5,089 nucleotides of DNA, from NCBI GenBank assembly GCA_900548255.1, contig URKH01000101.1:1-5089 (forward strand), given 5' to 3'. The stretch comes from an uncultured Collinsella sp. (GTDB lineage: Bacteria; Actinomycetota; Coriobacteriia; Coriobacteriales; Coriobacteriaceae). How positions within the stretch are numbered: position 1 is the first letter of the stretch; every line of letters begins with the position of its first letter. Below the pieces are notes generated by a model. The model was not told the origin of the DNA. It worked only from the letters and a program-made list of their open reading frames with translations, and did no database searches. The position numbers and the translations under genes were made by a program. This document shows, in pieces, positions 4,294-5,089 of this stretch.

Positions 4294-5089
4294 TTGGCTT
4301 TGTCTGAACGACTTACGCGTGCCCAGGAAATTCTGGGCCACGAGTTCAATAATAAGGTGCTGCTGCGCGCGGCGCTTACGCATCCCTCGGCAGTCGAGGG
4401 CCAGCCGGTTTCTGCCAGCTATGAGCGCCTTGAGTTCTTGGGCGATTCCATTTTGGGCGCCGTCGTCGCCCGTTCGCTCTTTGAGTCCTATCCCGAGTTT
4501 GACGAGGGCAAGCTCACGCGCCTGAAGGTGTCGCTTGTCTCGGGCGCTACGCTATCCGAGGTGTCCCATGAGCTGGGCATCGACGACATCATCATCTTTG
4601 GTGCCTCCGAGACCGGTACCGGCGCGCGCGGCCTGCACTCGGCGCTCGAGAACGTCTACGAGTCGCTCGTGGGTGCGCTGTACCTGGATGCCGGCTGGGA
4701 TGTTGCGGCGGACTTTATCCATCGTACGCTCAAACCGCACCTGGCCTCCGAGCGTGCCGAGCACCCCGCGAACCCCAAATCGTTCTTGCAGGAGTGCGTG
4801 CAAGCCGACGGTCACGAACCCCCGGCGTATAAGCTCGTTGGCTCCGAGGGCCCGGCGCATGCGCCCACCTTTACCGCCGTGGTGTTGATCGATGGTATTC
4901 GCCAGGGTCGAGGCTCCGGCTCCTCAAAGAAGGAAGCCGAGGGAGCCGCTGCACTTGAGGCACTTGACCGCATGGGCTACACCACCAACGGCGGCTCCGT
5001 GGCCGTCCCCTTCCAGAACTGCGTGGTCTCCGCAGGCGCCAAGACCGGTACCGCCCAGATCGGCGGCTCCATGAAAAACGGCGTGTTCG
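4294..5089 (+). CDS. rnc: Ribonuclease III (runs off the right edge, abnormal C-terminal extension)
   Basis: RNase III cuts double-stranded RNA in rRNA precursors and structured mRNAs. The visible 265 codons begin at a TTG three bases after the acpP stop, in the same frame as acpP. The catalytic domain shows ALTHPS (about residues 26-31), the signature ERLEFLGDSIL (44-54), DEGKLT (70-75) and LENVYESLVGALYLD (118-132). A double-stranded-RNA-binding domain follows (about 160-227) with NPKSFLQE, GPAHAPTFTAVVLI and GSGSSKKEAEGAAALEAL. Counting from E. coli (E38, E41, D45, E65, D114, E117), the equivalents are E44, E47, D51, E71, N120 and E123: one metal-ligand Asp is Asn. RNase III normally ends soon after the second domain, near residue 230, but this frame stays open to the edge and its last 33 or so residues look like a penicillin-binding protein (separate entry). 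The enzyme call is firm; whether the last 100 bases belong to it is not. Confidence 0.9.
   Translation, partial: MALSERLTRAQEILGHEFNNKVLLRAALTHPSAVEGQPVSASYERLEFLGDSILGAVVARSLFESYPEFDEGKLTRLKVSLVSGATLSEVSHELGIDDIIIFGASETGTGARGLHSALENVYESLVGALYLDAGWDVAADFIHRTLKPHLASERAEHPANPKSFLQECVQADGHEPPAYKLVGSEGPAHAPTFTAVVLIDGIRQGRGSGSSKKEAEGAAALEALDRMGYTTNGGSVAVPFQNCVVSAGAKTGTAQIGGSMKNGVF
4990..5089 (+). other. Segment resembling the KTGTA region of a class B penicillin-binding protein, in frame with rnc
   Basis: After the RNA-binding domain the same frame reads NGGSVAVPFQNCVVSAG, then AKTGTAQIGGSMKNGVF to the edge (KTGTA at residues 250-254 of the rnc frame, bases 5041-5055). KTG followed by TAQ, a short Gly-rich gap and N.VF is the conserved third active-site motif and next beta strand of class B transpeptidases, and the upstream GGS.A...F.N..V also fits that family. 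RNase III has no such motif. The likely explanations are a contig-end assembly join, a natural rearrangement, or chance similarity in an extended tail. The similarity was judged by eye and covers only about 33 residues. Confidence 0.4.

Noticed and set aside
112..5052. Repeated GGTACCG words through the window (for example near 112, 699, 2183, 4615 and 5047).
   Set aside because: Apart from the acpP palindrome they lie inside genes. Many are GGT-ACC codons for Gly-Thr, and there is no regular spacing or longer shared sequence.
1..5089. Mobile element, CRISPR array, tRNA or rRNA gene, toxin-antitoxin or phage-defence module.
   Set aside because: All bases are covered by recognised core genes or short gaps, with no terminal inverted repeats, spaced repeats, cloverleaf or transposase motifs.

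Overview
The window is a compact, GC-rich, single-strand stretch of core bacterial genes, all on the + strand. The gene content and order point to an actinobacterium of the class Coriobacteriia, with a Collinsella-like gut organism as my best guess. The reasons are high GC, strong AAGGAGG-type ribosome sites, one TTG start, and a DivIVA/SepIVA-like coiled-coil gene followed by a DUF177 gene (a mycobacterial-style pairing next to rnc) joined to an rpmF-plsX-acpP-rnc arrangement that is better known from Firmicutes and Proteobacteria. The species is inferred from layout and was not tested by a search.

Layout. Bases 1-1452 hold a tightly coupled block: the C-terminal end of recG (helicase), rsmD (16S rRNA m2G966 methyltransferase; ATGA overlap with recG) and coaD (phosphopantetheine adenylyltransferase; start inside the rsmD end). 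A short gap at 1453-1520 carries an extended -10 promoter. Bases 1521-2572 hold a SepIVA/DivIVA-like coiled-coil gene and a DUF177/YceD gene coupled through a TAATG junction. A second promoter sits at the DUF177 stop and leads into rpmF (2637-2816), a 59-aa ribosomal protein L32 with an intact zinc ribbon. A third -10 element and a leader with two hairpins, one terminator-like, precede plsX (2904-3923). A fourth -10 element and a perfect 20-bp palindrome precede acpP (4048-4290). The rnc gene (RNase III) starts at a TTG three bases after the acpP stop and runs off the right edge.

How the genes fit together. CoaD makes dephospho-CoA, the precursor of the CoA whose phosphopantetheine arm activates the acyl carrier protein. 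PlsX uses acyl-ACP to make acyl-phosphate for phospholipids. RsmD, DUF177/YceD, L32 and RNase III all concern ribosome production. The coiled-coil gene probably concerns septation or envelope growth. The cluster therefore couples ribosome synthesis, lipid synthesis and envelope growth, as related clusters do elsewhere.

I see no previously undescribed system, mobile element, CRISPR array or RNA gene. The points most worth a second look are: (1) the RNase III frame does not stop after its double-stranded-RNA-binding domain but continues into a segment resembling the KTGTA region of a class B penicillin-binding protein, which suggests an assembly chimera or an odd fusion; (2) an Asp-to-Asn change at an RNase III metal-ligand position; (3) an Asn in place of Asp in the ACP 'DSL' motif; and (4) two consecutive promoter-hairpin-T-tract leaders in front of plsX and acpP.
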